NCBI GenBank assembly: GCA_012523535.1
Contig: JAAYII010000145.1
Coordinates: 1-9,432, forward strand
DNA from: Peptococcaceae bacterium
GTDB lineage: Bacteria > Bacillota > Desulfitobacteriia > Desulfitobacteriales > Syntrophobotulaceae
Length of the DNA stretch: 9,432 nucleotides
Reading direction: 5' to 3'
Below the pieces are notes generated by a model. That model was not told where the DNA came from, ran no database searches, and worked only from the letters and a program-made list of their open reading frames with translations. This document shows positions 1-7,006 of this stretch, piece by piece. The first letter of the stretch is position 1, and the number at the start of each line of letters is the position of its first letter. Made by a program: the position numbers and the translations under genes.

Positions 1-84
1 ACCCTGCCCTATGGAGCTCGGACTTTCCTCAGAGACGACCTTTCGGTACTTGTCCCCGCGACCATCCGGTTAACTTCGTTCATT
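1..84 (-). ncRNA. rnpB: RNase P RNA, 5' part (cut by window edge)
   Basis: RNase P RNA is the catalytic subunit that removes 5' leaders from precursor tRNAs. On the minus strand, positions 30-14 read GAGGAAAGTCCGAGCTC and 12-1 read ATAGGGCAGGGT. Together these match the nearly universal conserved core near the 5' end of bacterial RNase P RNA, and the CATAGGGCAGGGT form is that of type A RNAs such as E. coli rather than the B. subtilis type B. Upstream, AACGAAGTTAACC (about 81-68) fits the P1 strand. The 5' end is set at about 84 by analogy and could be off by a few bases. Only the first 80 or so bases are present; the rest lies left of the window. Confidence 0.93.
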
Positions 85-86
85 AT

Positions 87-114
87 CTTATTAATATTAT
101 TTTATATTGGTCAA
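87..114 (-). promoter_or_regulatory. candidate sigma-A promoter of rnpB
   Basis: On the minus strand, TTGACC (114-109) is followed after 16 bp by AATAAG (92-87), which would start transcription at about 80, close to the expected RNase P RNA 5' end. The -10 element is weak (4 of 6). A perfect TTGACA lies further upstream at 162-157 but has no good -10 at a standard distance (AAATTA at 17 bp). It may be an additional or the real promoter with a poor -10. Confidence 0.4.
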
Positions 115-245
115 ATTAATTAACAGGCTTATATAATTTAACACAACAAAAAATTTTGTCAAGCGACATTTTTTTACAATAGTTCTTAGTATTTGATATT
201 ATAATCTAAAAAATTTTATGATCTTGTAATTATTTTAATTCTATG

Positions 246-358
246 TTATTCACAATTTGTGGATAACATGTGTATATTCTTTATCATATTTTATTATTTT
301 TACAGTTTTTTTGCCAAGGAAACGCGGTTGATTATGTGTATAAAAAATTTGTGTATAA
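246..358. other. cluster of five DnaA-box-like 9-mers in AT-rich DNA
   Basis: The gap between nif3 and rnpB contains: 246-254 TTATTCACA on the plus strand; 258-266 TTATCCACA on the minus strand (exact consensus); 269-277 ATATACACA on the minus strand (one mismatch to TTATACACA); 335-343 and 350-358 TTATACACA on the minus strand. The first two face each other with 3 bp between. DNA on both sides, above all 120-310, is extremely AT-rich by eye. DnaA binds such 9-mers at oriC and at regulatory or titration sites. No dnaA or dnaN is in the window, so an origin is not established. The boxes could act in initiation control or regulate rnpB. Apart from these boxes and the rnpB promoter candidates I see no gene in 85-371. 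Confidence 0.7.
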
Positions 359-371
359 CTTAATCACCAAT

Positions 372-1547
372 TTAACTATCATTTTGCCATGGATTTCTGG
401 TCTGCTCGCTAATAATTATCTTTATGCCTTTCATCGTTTTATCCTGACTTAAATAAGTAAAGAGCGACTGGATCATCGGAATTTCGCTGAAGAAATGGCC
501 CAGTTCACCGACTGCCATTCCGGCATCCAAGGAATCCAATACACCATGATAATCGATATCTCCGGTAATATAAAGATCCGCCCCGTTAAATATGGCCTTG
601 GATACCAGACCGCTGCCGCTGCCGTTGGCTATGGCCACCTTTCTTATTTTCTTTTTCTTGTCACCGGCCAGCCGGACGGAGGTCAAATCATAGTCGGCCG
701 GGAAGGCTTTAATGCGAGAATTGTGCTTTAAGTTATCAAGAAAAGTTGGCCATAACTCTTCCAGGGAGCAAGGTTCTTTAAGATAGCCTATTGCACCATA
801 CCCTCGGATTTTGCCACGATTCCGCAAGGGAATTAGGTCATAGGCCGGCTCTTCATAAGGATGGGATTTATGCAGAGCTTTGACCGCTCTGTCTAAACAC
901 CTTTCATCCACAATACTTTCCAGGCGAATTTCCGGAACTCTAGTTAGTTCTCCAATATTCCCTATTGTCGGATCTGCGCCCGGTAGGGCTTTAAACATTC
1001 CTTCTCCCTTGCTTTGATAAAAACAGTCACTATAAAAGGCGCTGTGTTCTCCCCGAGTTATTGCCGAACCGACACCCTCGGCAGCCAAAGCCTGCCGAAC
1101 GGTTTCCACATATTCTTCGGGAACAAAAGTTACGATTTTTATAAGCTTGGATGAGGAAGTAACTTCCAAGAATTCAACATCATTTAAATCCAAAATTTTA
1201 GCCAGGGTTAAGCTCGAAGACAATTCTGACTGATCAAGATTGGTATGAGCGGCATATAAAGCTATACCCTGCTGTAAGATAGTCAAGGGAAGTTGGGCCG
1301 CTGGATTGTCCATTCTCAAGTTCTTGAGCGGTTTAAAAAGCAACGGATGATGGGTAACGATCAGGTCGGCTTTTTGGGCAACCGCTTCCTCCACTACTTT
1401 TTTAGTTGCATCCAGCGAAAGCAGTATGGTATTTACTTTCTGAGCACTGCTTCCTATCAAGAGACCAGGATTATCCCAATCCTCGGCCCAGGACCTGGGA
1501 GCAATTTTTTCAATAAGTTGTTCAACCTGTCCTACTGTAACAGCCAT
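372..1547 (-). CDS. Nif3-like dinuclear metal centre protein (YqfO family)
   Basis: This 391-residue protein is the long Nif3 form in which a PII/CutA-like domain is inserted into the Nif3 fold. Visible motifs are THHPLLF (residues 65-71) and AAHTNLD (99-105) in the N-terminal half, the HPYEEPAYD signature of the inserted domain (229-237), and TGDIDYH (328-334) and GHFFSE (350-355) in the C-terminal half. The His, Asp and Glu residues of these motifs are the family's metal ligands. Family members form hexameric toroids with two metals per subunit. Some are annotated as GTP cyclohydrolase I type 2, but the cellular role is unsettled and I assign no reaction. The ATG at 1547 has GGAGGG at 1562-1557 as ribosome site. 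It starts inside the end of trmK (16-nt overlap), which suggests translational coupling. Stop is TAA. I see no intrinsic terminator after it. Confidence 0.93.
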   Translation of the reverse strand: MAVTVGQVEQLIEKIAPRSWAEDWDNPGLLIGSSAQKVNTILLSLDATKKVVEEAVAQKADLIVTHHPLLFKPLKNLRMDNPAAQLPLTILQQGIALYAAHTNLDQSELSSSLTLAKILDLNDVEFLEVTSSSKLIKIVTFVPEEYVETVRQALAAEGVGSAITRGEHSAFYSDCFYQSKGEGMFKALPGADPTIGNIGELTRVPEIRLESIVDERCLDRAVKALHKSHPYEEPAYDLIPLRNRGKIRGYGAIGYLKEPCSLEELWPTFLDNLKHNSRIKAFPADYDLTSVRLAGDKKKKIRKVAIANGSGSGLVSKAIFNGADLYITGDIDYHGVLDSLDAGMAVGELGHFFSEIPMIQSLFTYLSQDKTMKGIKIIISEQTRNPWQNDS

Positions 1548-2413
1548 TTTTTTATTCCCTCCAGAACATGAATTTCAGCTTGCAGTCCTTTCGCTGCCTG
1601 TTCGATTTCTCTTCTCTTTGTCCTGGTCATAGACTTTATTATTCTTTGCTGCTGCTCAATGGTTTTTTCAACAATATCGAGTAAAAGCTTATCCTTTCGC
1701 CACAGCAATAAAGGACCCAGCTTCCAGATATATTTTAACAAAATAGAGCTTTCCTCATTAATTGAATCCGCACCGGCCGACTCAATGCCGCCCGCTTTTA
1801 TTTTGTCGAGGTCAACTTGTTCCCAAAATCCGCAAAACTCCGCCAGATCCGTTGCAAGTTTTTTTATTTTGCTTTCAATATCTTTCAAGCTATAGCCTTC
1901 CAGACGGGAAAAACAAAAAACATAATAAATAAAGCCCTCCTCAGCTACCAGGCATTCCGCTTTTAGTTTCCACTCCTTAAGCAACAGTTGAACCCGGACT
2001 TGTTCTTCCGCGCCTTGCGGTTGAAGAATCAAGGTGCGGATATCTTCCATAACCGGTGGATTGCTTTGCAAAATCTCAAGGATATTCTTTCCTCCCATCC
2101 CGGCTATGACCAGTGTTTCAACTTCTCCTTTTTTAATGGGGACCAGGCCGTTGCCCAGGCGTATTTCTATCATATCGGTTAAGCCATGGGCTCTTACCGT
2201 CTCCAGGGCTGATTCATATGGCCCCCGATGATTGTCGACACCAATGGCTTTGGCAATAACTCTTTGTTGAAGCAAATTCACCGGAAGATATGCATGATCG
2301 GTACCGATATCGGCCAAATTCGTACCCCTGGGTACAAAAGAAGCTATGGTCTTAAGGCGTGGTCCCAGTTTCATTAGCTTTTTCACCCTGTCATTTTTGA
2401 CAATAACGACCAT
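1532..2413 (-). CDS. trmK: tRNA (adenine(22)-N1)-methyltransferase
   Basis: TrmK uses S-adenosylmethionine to methylate N1 of adenine 22 in the tRNA D arm. The Rossmann-type SAM motif LADIGTDHAYLP is at residues 33-44, followed by VIAGMGG (102-108) and LILQPQ (128-133), all typical of the family. The C-terminal third is helical and charged, probably the family's coiled coil. At 293 residues it is longer than B. subtilis YqfN, mostly from an insertion around residues 185-230. The start is uncertain. The ATG at 2413 has only a weak upstream GAG. Internal GTG (residue 10, position 2386) and ATG (residue 14, position 2374, preceded by AGGG at 2389-2386) are alternatives, and homologues usually begin near KLGPRL. 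Stop is TAG. It pairs with nif3 as in many Firmicutes. Both nearby tRNAs have G at position 22, so neither is a substrate. Confidence 0.93.
   Translation of the reverse strand: MVVIVKNDRVKKLMKLGPRLKTIASFVPRGTNLADIGTDHAYLPVNLLQQRVIAKAIGVDNHRGPYESALETVRAHGLTDMIEIRLGNGLVPIKKGEVETLVIAGMGGKNILEILQSNPPVMEDIRTLILQPQGAEEQVRVQLLLKEWKLKAECLVAEEGFIYYVFCFSRLEGYSLKDIESKIKKLATDLAEFCGFWEQVDLDKIKAGGIESAGADSINEESSILLKYIWKLGPLLLWRKDKLLLDIVEKTIEQQQRIIKSMTRTKRREIEQAAKGLQAEIHVLEGIKKWLLQ
2389..2402 (-). repeat. small inverted repeat at the trmK start
   Basis: TGTCA (2402-2398) and TGACA (2393-2389) form a 5-bp stem with a 4-nt loop just after the ATG at 2413. It lies upstream of the alternative trmK starts at 2386 and 2374. 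If translation begins at one of those, this hairpin is in the leader next to the ribosome site. It could also be chance. Confidence 0.3.
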
Positions 2414-2431
2414 TAAGATCTCAATAAATAA

Positions 2432-2464
2432 TAAATAAAATAAAACTTCGGCTCAGCCGAAGTT
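2432..2464 (-). terminator. intrinsic terminator after the tRNA pair
   Basis: On the minus strand AACTTCGG (2464-2457), loop CTGAG, then CCGAAGTT (2451-2444) form a perfect 8-bp stem that can close one more base pair. It is followed by the T-rich tract TTATTTTATTT. This is a convincing rho-independent terminator for the tRNA transcript and for any read-through from rpoD. It lies only about 20 bp upstream of trmK, so trmK and nif3 need read-through or a promoter of their own, which I could not identify with confidence. Confidence 0.88.
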
Positions 2465-2532
2465 CTTATTTACAGATATAATTAACTTTCAAGCCTGGTT
2501 CTTTATATTTAGGTGAACCTCGAGCTCAAAAT

Positions 2533-2607
2533 TGGTGGGCCCACCTGGGATCGAACCAGGGACCAACCGGTTATGAGCCGGCCGCTCTACCGCTGAGCTA
2601 TAGGCCC
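2533..2607 (-). tRNA. tRNA with CAT anticodon, probably tRNA-Ile2
   Basis: A 75-nt cloverleaf with encoded CCA. The acceptor stem is GGGCCTA with TGGGCCC, the D stem GCTC/GAGC, the anticodon stem GCCGG/CCGGT (its outermost G opposite T) around the loop CTCATAA, and the T arm CCTGG-TTCGATC-CCAGG. The CAT anticodon allows elongator Met, initiator Met or Ile2. The first acceptor pair G1-C72 argues against an initiator. C4-G69 and C5-G68 match the acceptor determinants known for TilS, which makes lysidine at C34 so the tRNA reads AUA. The GGCTCATAACC anticodon arm also resembles B. subtilis Ile2. Identity as Ile2 is therefore inferred; the tRNA itself is certain. It follows tRNA-Asn by 5 nt. Confidence 0.92.
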
Positions 2608-2612
2608 AAGAA

Positions 2613-2687
2613 TGGCTCCCCGAGCTGGATTCGAACCAGCAACCTACCGGTTAACAGCCGGTTGCTCTACCGTTGAGCTATCGAGGA
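2613..2687 (-). tRNA. tRNA-Asn(GTT)
   Basis: A 75-nt cloverleaf with encoded CCA. The acceptor stem is TCCTCGA with TCGGGGA (one T-G pair), the D arm GCTC-AACGGTA-GAGC, the anticodon stem ACCGG/CCGGT with loop CTGTTAA giving anticodon GTT, and the T arm GCTGG-TTCGAAT-CCAGC. It decodes AAC and AAU. It is the first gene of the two-tRNA transcript, about 9 nt after the predicted transcription start. Confidence 0.97.
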
Positions 2688-2702
2688 AAGCCCGCGACGT
2701 TT

Positions 2703-2731
2703 ATTATACGTAATTATGCTACCATGGTCAA
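2703..2731 (-). promoter_or_regulatory. sigma-A promoter of the tRNA pair
   Basis: TTGACC (2731-2726), a 17-bp spacer and TATAAT (2708-2703) on the minus strand, 11 of 12 consensus bases. Transcription should start at about 2696, just ahead of tRNA-Asn, so the tRNAs can be made independently of rpoD. Confidence 0.85.
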
Positions 2732-2742
2732 GGATTTTTTTC

Positions 2743-2771
2743 TTGAATTTAAATGGAAAATTAAAATTCAA
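2743..2771 (-). repeat. inverted repeat after rpoD
   Basis: TTGAATTT (2771-2764) and AAATTCAA (2750-2743) are perfect 8-bp arms around a 13-nt AT-rich loop, just after the rpoD stop. On the minus strand it is followed by an A-rich run rather than T residues, so it is not a standard intrinsic terminator. rpoD transcripts probably run into the tRNAs and end at the terminator beyond them. Confidence 0.5.
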
Positions 2772-2781
2772 CAGAAATCAG

Positions 2782-3879
2782 TTACTCCAGATAATCCTTG
2801 AGTTTTTTACTCCGGCTGGGATGGCGAAGTTTACGCAAGGCTTTAGCCTCAATCTGGCGAATTCGTTCTCTGGTTACTCCGAATTCCTGCCCGACTTCCT
2901 CCAAAGTTCTTGAACGCCCATCATCCAGGCCGAATCTTAACCTCAGGACTTTTTCCTCCCTTGGTGTCAGAGTTTCCAATACTTCTTCCAGTTGTTCTTT
3001 CAGCAGGATGAAAGAAGCCGCTTCCGAAGGAGCCGGAGCATCTTCATCGGGTATAAAATCTCCCAAATGGGAATCTTCTTCTTCCCCAATCGGGGTCTCC
3101 AAAGAGACCGGCTCTTGAGCAATTTTTAGGATTTCCCTGACTCTTTCTTCGGGAAGTTGCTTAACTCTGGCCGTTTCATCGGGAGTGGGATCCCGGCCCA
3201 ACTCTTGCAAGAGTTGCCTATTGACCCGGATAAGTTTATTTATGGTTTCCACCATATGGACCGGAATACGAATAGTTCTAGCCTGGTCGGCTATGGCTCG
3301 GGTGATGGCCTGTCTGATCCACCAAGTCGCATAGGTGCTGAATTTAAAGCCTTTACGATAATCAAATTTTTCCACGGCTTTAATTAATCCAAGATTGCCC
3401 TCTTGAATAAGATCAAGAAAAAGCATACCGCGCCCAACATAGCGTTTGGCAATACTGACAACGAGACGCAAATTGGCCTCAGCCAAACGCCGCTTGGCCG
3501 TCTCGTCGCCGGCTTCCATTCTTAAGGCCAATTCAATCTCTTCTTCGGCTGTCAAAAGAGGAACTCGGCCGATTTCCTTAAGGTACATCCTTACAGGATC
3601 ATCAATGCCCACACCTTCAGGTATGGATAGGTCTATATCGGTCTCATTGGCTATTTCTTCGGCAAGTTCCTTAGTTTCCTTATCTATTTCCACCTCAGCA
3701 TTGTCATCAATGACATCAATACCGAGACCGTTTAGCTGATCATATATTTCTTCAATTTGCTCTTCGGATAGATCAATTTTTTGCAAAGCATTAGCAATCT
3801 CATCATAGGTTAGATTGCCTTTACTTTTTCCTAACTCAATCAAGTTGGTGACATTTTCTTTTCTCTCTACATCAACCAT
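2782..3879 (-). CDS. rpoD: RNA polymerase main sigma factor, sigma-70/SigA
   Basis: This 365-residue protein is the housekeeping sigma factor that directs RNA polymerase to promoters like those in this window. Region 1.1 occupies roughly residues 8-55, region 1.2 begins at DPVRMYLKEIG (94-104), and region 2 includes ANLRLVVSIAKRYVGRG (135-151), LDLIQEGNLGL (155-165) and FSTYATWWIRQAI (180-192). Region 3 follows, and region 4.2 is the helix-turn-helix LEEVGQEFGVTRERIRQIEAKALRKL (326-351). It has the short acidic linker between 1.1 and 1.2 typical of Firmicutes. I chose the ATG at 3879 over an in-frame ATG at 3936: AAGGGG lies 7 nt upstream and the protein then starts MVDVERKENV, as expected. 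The start overlaps the dnaG stop by 8 nt, so the two are probably translationally coupled. Confidence 0.97.
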   Translation of the reverse strand: MVDVERKENVTNLIELGKSKGNLTYDEIANALQKIDLSEEQIEEIYDQLNGLGIDVIDDNAEVEIDKETKELAEEIANETDIDLSIPEGVGIDDPVRMYLKEIGRVPLLTAEEEIELALRMEAGDETAKRRLAEANLRLVVSIAKRYVGRGMLFLDLIQEGNLGLIKAVEKFDYRKGFKFSTYATWWIRQAITRAIADQARTIRIPVHMVETINKLIRVNRQLLQELGRDPTPDETARVKQLPEERVREILKIAQEPVSLETPIGEEEDSHLGDFIPDEDAPAPSEAASFILLKEQLEEVLETLTPREEKVLRLRFGLDDGRSRTLEEVGQEFGVTRERIRQIEAKALRKLRHPSRSKKLKDYLE

Positions 3880-5761
3880 CGAATTTCCCCTTTCCAGCGG
3901 GCAATTCGCAATCATTTCGCCGGTAGTATTTTTCACGTTTCAACCGCTCTCCTATCTCCTGGAGTATTTTAAGAGCTCCATCCATATCTCCGGATTTCTC
4001 CAAATTTATCTTTTTGGCCTGCAATTCTTCCAAGCTTTCTTTATTTTGAGAATTTTTAATGGAAGAAATGCAGTCTTCTAGGAGTATTTCGTCCTTATCG
4101 GTACCTATGTCAATTTCATAGATCTCGGCTAGACGTTTTTGGACCTCAACATACCAGGATTCATTGCTGTCGACTAGGCCAAGATTTTTCTCCGGATAAT
4201 TCTCAAAAATATATTTATGTTCTTTCAGTCGCCAAAAATCATTCCCCAAATTTTCTGTTACTATCCTTTTTTTATCCGGATTTTCCAATATTATTCTCAA
4301 TATTATTTGCTCCGCCTTAAAAACTCCCAAAGGGACAACAGTATTCATTGGATAGACAAGTTCTATCCCTTTATTATTATTTCTGTTTTTTACATAAATA
4401 TCCTGTATATTTGAATTTTTTTTGGAAATTCCCTTGTCTTTTTGGTCTTTGTTTGCTAAACTATTTATTTCATCTTGCACTGCATCCCAAGTTAGCCCTA
4501 ATTCTTGACTCAAAAATCTTTCATAACCTTCTTTTTCCACGGCGCTTGATATTTTTAAAATATCCGGCGCCAATCTTCTGATAATCTCAGCCTTATCCTG
4601 TATGGTGCGAGGGGGAATATCCTTAACCAGGTTTCTGAATTTGAATTCTAAAAACGGGATGGCATTTTCAACTCTCTTTTGGAATTCCTTTATGGAATAT
4701 TTACTTAGAAATTCATCGGGGTCTTTGGCCCCGTCCAAATCCAGCACTTCCACTCTAAAACCCTCTTCCAGGAGTATCTCTCCGGCCCTCAATGATGCCT
4801 GCACACCGGCATTATCGGAATCATAGCCGATAACAACTTTATTGGCATATCTTTTTAACATTTTAGCCTGGTCCCTGGTAAAAGCCGTTCCGAGAGAAGC
4901 TACTGCATTTCTGAGTCCCGCCTTATGAACAGCGATGGTATCCATATAGCCTTCAAGGAGAAGGGCATACCCTGTTTCCCTTATTTCCCCGCTGGCACAA
5001 TGAATGGCATAAAGGTTGCGACCTTTATGGAAAAAAGCGGTCTCCGGGGAATTAAGATATTTAGGCAATGAATCATCCAATACTCTGCCTCCGAAAGCTA
5101 TCGGAGAACCGCGCAAATCCTGAATAGTAAAAATAATTCTGCCCCTGAAGCGGTCATAGTAACTTTGTTTTCAGTCATTATTGGTTTTACTGACGGCCAA
5201 TCCGAATTCTACCAATTCCTCAGGGGAGACGTTTCTTAAGGCCATATATTTCAGCAACCCATCCCATTGAGCGGGAGCATACCCCAAAGCGAAATCATTA
5301 ATGATCTTTACCCCAATACCTCTTCTCTCCAAATATTCCCTGCCCGGTCGACCTTCCGGACTGTTCAGAAGAACTTCATGAAAATAATTGGCCGCCAATT
5401 TATGAATTTCCAAAAAACGTTTACGCTTGAGTTCCTTTTTCTTTTGCCCGGGTGAAAGTTCTTTTTCCGGAAAAGCTATACCCGTTTTCTCCGCAACGAC
5501 TTTCACCGCGTCGATAAAGGCCAAGTTGTTTATTTTCATTAAAAATGTAAAAACATTGCCCCCTGTATGGCAGCCAAAACAATAAAACATTTGCCGTTCA
5601 GGGTTAACGTTGAAACTTGGGGTCTTTTCAGAATGAAACGGACAAAGCCCTTGATAGTTTTTGCCCGTACGTTTTAATACTACATGTTCTGATATAATTT
5701 GTACTATGTCCGCTTGTCGGCGCACTTCCTCAATAAAATCTTCAGGAATCCTGTTGTCCAC
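3872..5761 (-). CDS. dnaG: DNA primase, reading frame broken by an in-frame TGA
   Basis: DnaG makes RNA primers for lagging-strand synthesis. The GTG at 5761 begins MDNRIPEDFIEEVR, as in homologues, with a weak AAGGG ribosome site. The N-terminal zinc domain has C40, H43, C61 and C64 (CPFH and CFGC). The RNA polymerase core and TOPRIM fold follow, with YYDRFRGRI (about 201-209), LLEGYMD (about 268-274) and GYDSDNAG (about 312-319). The last 190 residues are a divergent DnaB-binding region, beginning near AEQIILRIILEN. Codon 197 (5173-5171) is TGA, with no frameshift: the same frame continues as KQSYYDRFRGRIIF. The full frame is 630 codons including both stops, slightly longer than the usual 600 or so. 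The stop falls in a poorly conserved loop just before YYDRF. No good ribosome site allows restart downstream. Error, nonsense mutation or read-through cannot be separated here. Confidence 0.9.
5171..5173 (-). other. in-frame TGA within dnaG
   Basis: The minus strand reads AAT AAT GAC TGA AAA CAA AGT TAC TAT GAC CGC, in one uninterrupted frame from the GTG at 5761 to the end of dnaG. The residues before (FGLAVSKTNND) and after (KQSYYDRFRGR) align with consecutive parts of known primases. The true dnaG stop (3874-3872) and the activator stop (7098-7096) are also TGA. Confidence 0.9.
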
Positions 5762-5778
5762 TTTAGCACGCCCTTTTA

Positions 5779-5792
5779 TGGCTTAACAGCCA
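5779..5792 (-). repeat. small hairpin ahead of dnaG
   Basis: TGGCT-GTTA-AGCCA forms a 5-bp stem with a 4-nt loop ending 17 nt upstream of the dnaG GTG, immediately before its weak ribosome site. It has no T tract, so it is not a terminator. It might affect translation start or mRNA processing. The rest of the 160-bp dgt-dnaG gap is AT-rich, with no clear promoter or terminator. Confidence 0.35.
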
Positions 5793-5921
5793 AGTCAAAA
5801 AGATTCGGGAGTTGAAATTGACAAGTCCTTATCTTTTTCGATAAATTTTTTCAATTTCCTTCTATTTATTTTAATTTTTAAGGTTTACATTAAATTTATA
5901 AAATTTTAATTCTTTCATTAT

Positions 5922-6911
5922 TTATTCCCTGGGTATAAAGAAGTGTCTGAAGGTGCTAATAGCATAGTTGTCCGTTAAACCTGCAATATAGTCGGTCACT
6001 GCTTTGGTAAGATTACCTTCCGCCCAAACCAAATATTCAGAAGGTAGCAATTCCGGATGATGAGTATAATAGTCAAAGAGAATTTCTACGATTAGTTTCC
6101 CTTTTTTACGCTCTTCCTTTAAAGTATCGCTGAGGTAAACCCTTTCAAACATAAAATGCCGAAATTCGTCCATGGCCTGGGCAACTTCTTCGGATAAGCG
6201 GATATAACTGCTATTCATGGATGAATAAATCATATCGGTTACCATGGTGGAAATCATTTCGCTTGTTGTATTGCCCAGAACTTTCTTGACCACCGGGGGG
6301 AGATCTTCTATTTTTAGCAGCTCCGCCCTGAGAGCATCATCATAATCATGGCATAGATAAGCAATACGATCGCCAATTTTTACTATCTGTCCTTCCAAAG
6401 TTTTCGGTATGCCCTCACCGGTATGATGAAGGATTCCATCCAGTACTTCCTCAGTAAGATTCATACCTTTACCATTACCTGTCAGAACGGTAAATATTCT
6501 AACGGATTGTTCATTATGCTCAAAATGCCCAACGATAGAAGCTAATGTTTCTTCGCCCACATGCCCAAAAGGAGTGTGTCCAACATCATGGCCCAAAGCA
6601 ATAGCCTCTATCAAGTCTTCATTCAAACGCAATCCCCTGCCGATAGTTCGGCAAATCTGAGCAACCTCCAAACTATGGGTCATTCTGGTGCGAAAATGGT
6701 CTCCTATGGGAGCTATATAAACTTGGGTCTTATGTTTCAAACGACGGAAAGGTTTGCTATGAAGAATCCTGTCCCGATCCCTTTGAAATTTGGTTCTTAT
6801 CTGACATTCCTTTTCTTCTCGGGCTCTTTTGGCTTCAGCACTTTTGGCCGCCAAAGGAGAAAGCCTGCTGTATTCTTCTTGTTCAGTTCTTTCCCTAATT
6901 GTTTGAGACAT
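5922..6911 (-). CDS. dgt: dGTPase-like HD phosphohydrolase
   Basis: This is a 329-residue deoxyguanosinetriphosphate triphosphohydrolase-like protein. The family cleaves dNTPs, classically dGTP, to nucleoside and triphosphate, which adjusts dNTP pools. Motifs include RDRDRILHSKPFRRLKHKTQV (43-63), RMTHSLEVAQ (76-85, H79), GHDVGHTPFGH (107-117, the HD pair at 108-109) and IGDRIAYLCHDYDDA (179-193). The H...HD...D set forms the metal site. The substrate is assigned by family only; many short Firmicute members act on several dNTPs. The ATG at 6911 is preceded by GAGGAG with a 6-nt spacer, so I prefer it to the in-frame TTG at 6932. Stop is TAA. As in many Clostridia it heads the group with dnaG and rpoD, tying nucleotide supply to replication and transcription. 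Confidence 0.92.
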   Translation of the reverse strand: MSQTIRERTEQEEYSRLSPLAAKSAEAKRAREEKECQIRTKFQRDRDRILHSKPFRRLKHKTQVYIAPIGDHFRTRMTHSLEVAQICRTIGRGLRLNEDLIEAIALGHDVGHTPFGHVGEETLASIVGHFEHNEQSVRIFTVLTGNGKGMNLTEEVLDGILHHTGEGIPKTLEGQIVKIGDRIAYLCHDYDDALRAELLKIEDLPPVVKKVLGNTTSEMISTMVTDMIYSSMNSSYIRLSEEVAQAMDEFRHFMFERVYLSDTLKEERKKGKLIVEILFDYYTHHPELLPSEYLVWAEGNLTKAVTDYIAGLTDNYAISTFRHFFIPRE

Positions 6912-6957
6912 AACAATCTCCTCGATCTGCAAGTGCCCCCAATAAAACCAGGTACAG

Positions 6958-6993
6958 TAGCTTTAGAGCTAAAATCCGCCATTTAAAGGCGGA
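6958..6993 (-). repeat. two tandem hairpins in the dgt leader
   Basis: The first, TCCGCC (6993-6988) and GGCGGA (6980-6975), has a 6-bp GC-rich stem with loop TTTAAAT and is followed by TTTT. The second, TAGCT (6971-6967) and AGCTA (6962-6958), has a 5-bp stem and 4-nt loop. The first lies within about 7 nt of the predicted transcript 5' end, where such hairpins usually stabilise mRNA. The short T run after it would make only a weak attenuator. Confidence 0.55.
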
Positions 6994-7006
6994 AGCTGAA
7001 AAATAA

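Noticed and set aside
270..452. Plus-strand frame of 60 codons across the nif3-rnpB gap
   Set aside because: It is composed of AT-rich intergenic DNA containing the DnaA boxes and the antisense of the nif3 end. Its hydrophobic look comes from base composition.
2743..2771. Terminator directly after rpoD
   Set aside because: The dyad is AT-only apart from one pair and is followed by A residues on the transcribed strand, so intrinsic termination is unlikely.
3872..5116. A separate primase C-terminal subunit starting at TTG 5116
   Set aside because: There is no suitable ribosome site before the TTG, and conserved primase residues (YYDRFRGRIIF) lie between the TGA and the TTG in the same frame. 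This indicates one interrupted gene rather than two designed subunits.
5171..5173. Selenocysteine reading of the dnaG TGA
   Set aside because: DnaG is not a known selenoprotein, and the 50 bases after the TGA show no good SECIS-like hairpin, only a 5-bp CTGAA/TTCAG pairing across a 20-nt loop.
6797..6982. Minus-strand 61-codon frame starting in the dgt leader
   Set aside because: It overlaps most of its length with dgt in another frame, has no ribosome site, and its start lies inside the leader hairpin.
6561..6986. Plus-strand frame of 141 codons opposite dgt
   Set aside because: It is antisense to the conserved HD motifs of dgt, has no recognisable domain and is explained as a shadow of that gene.
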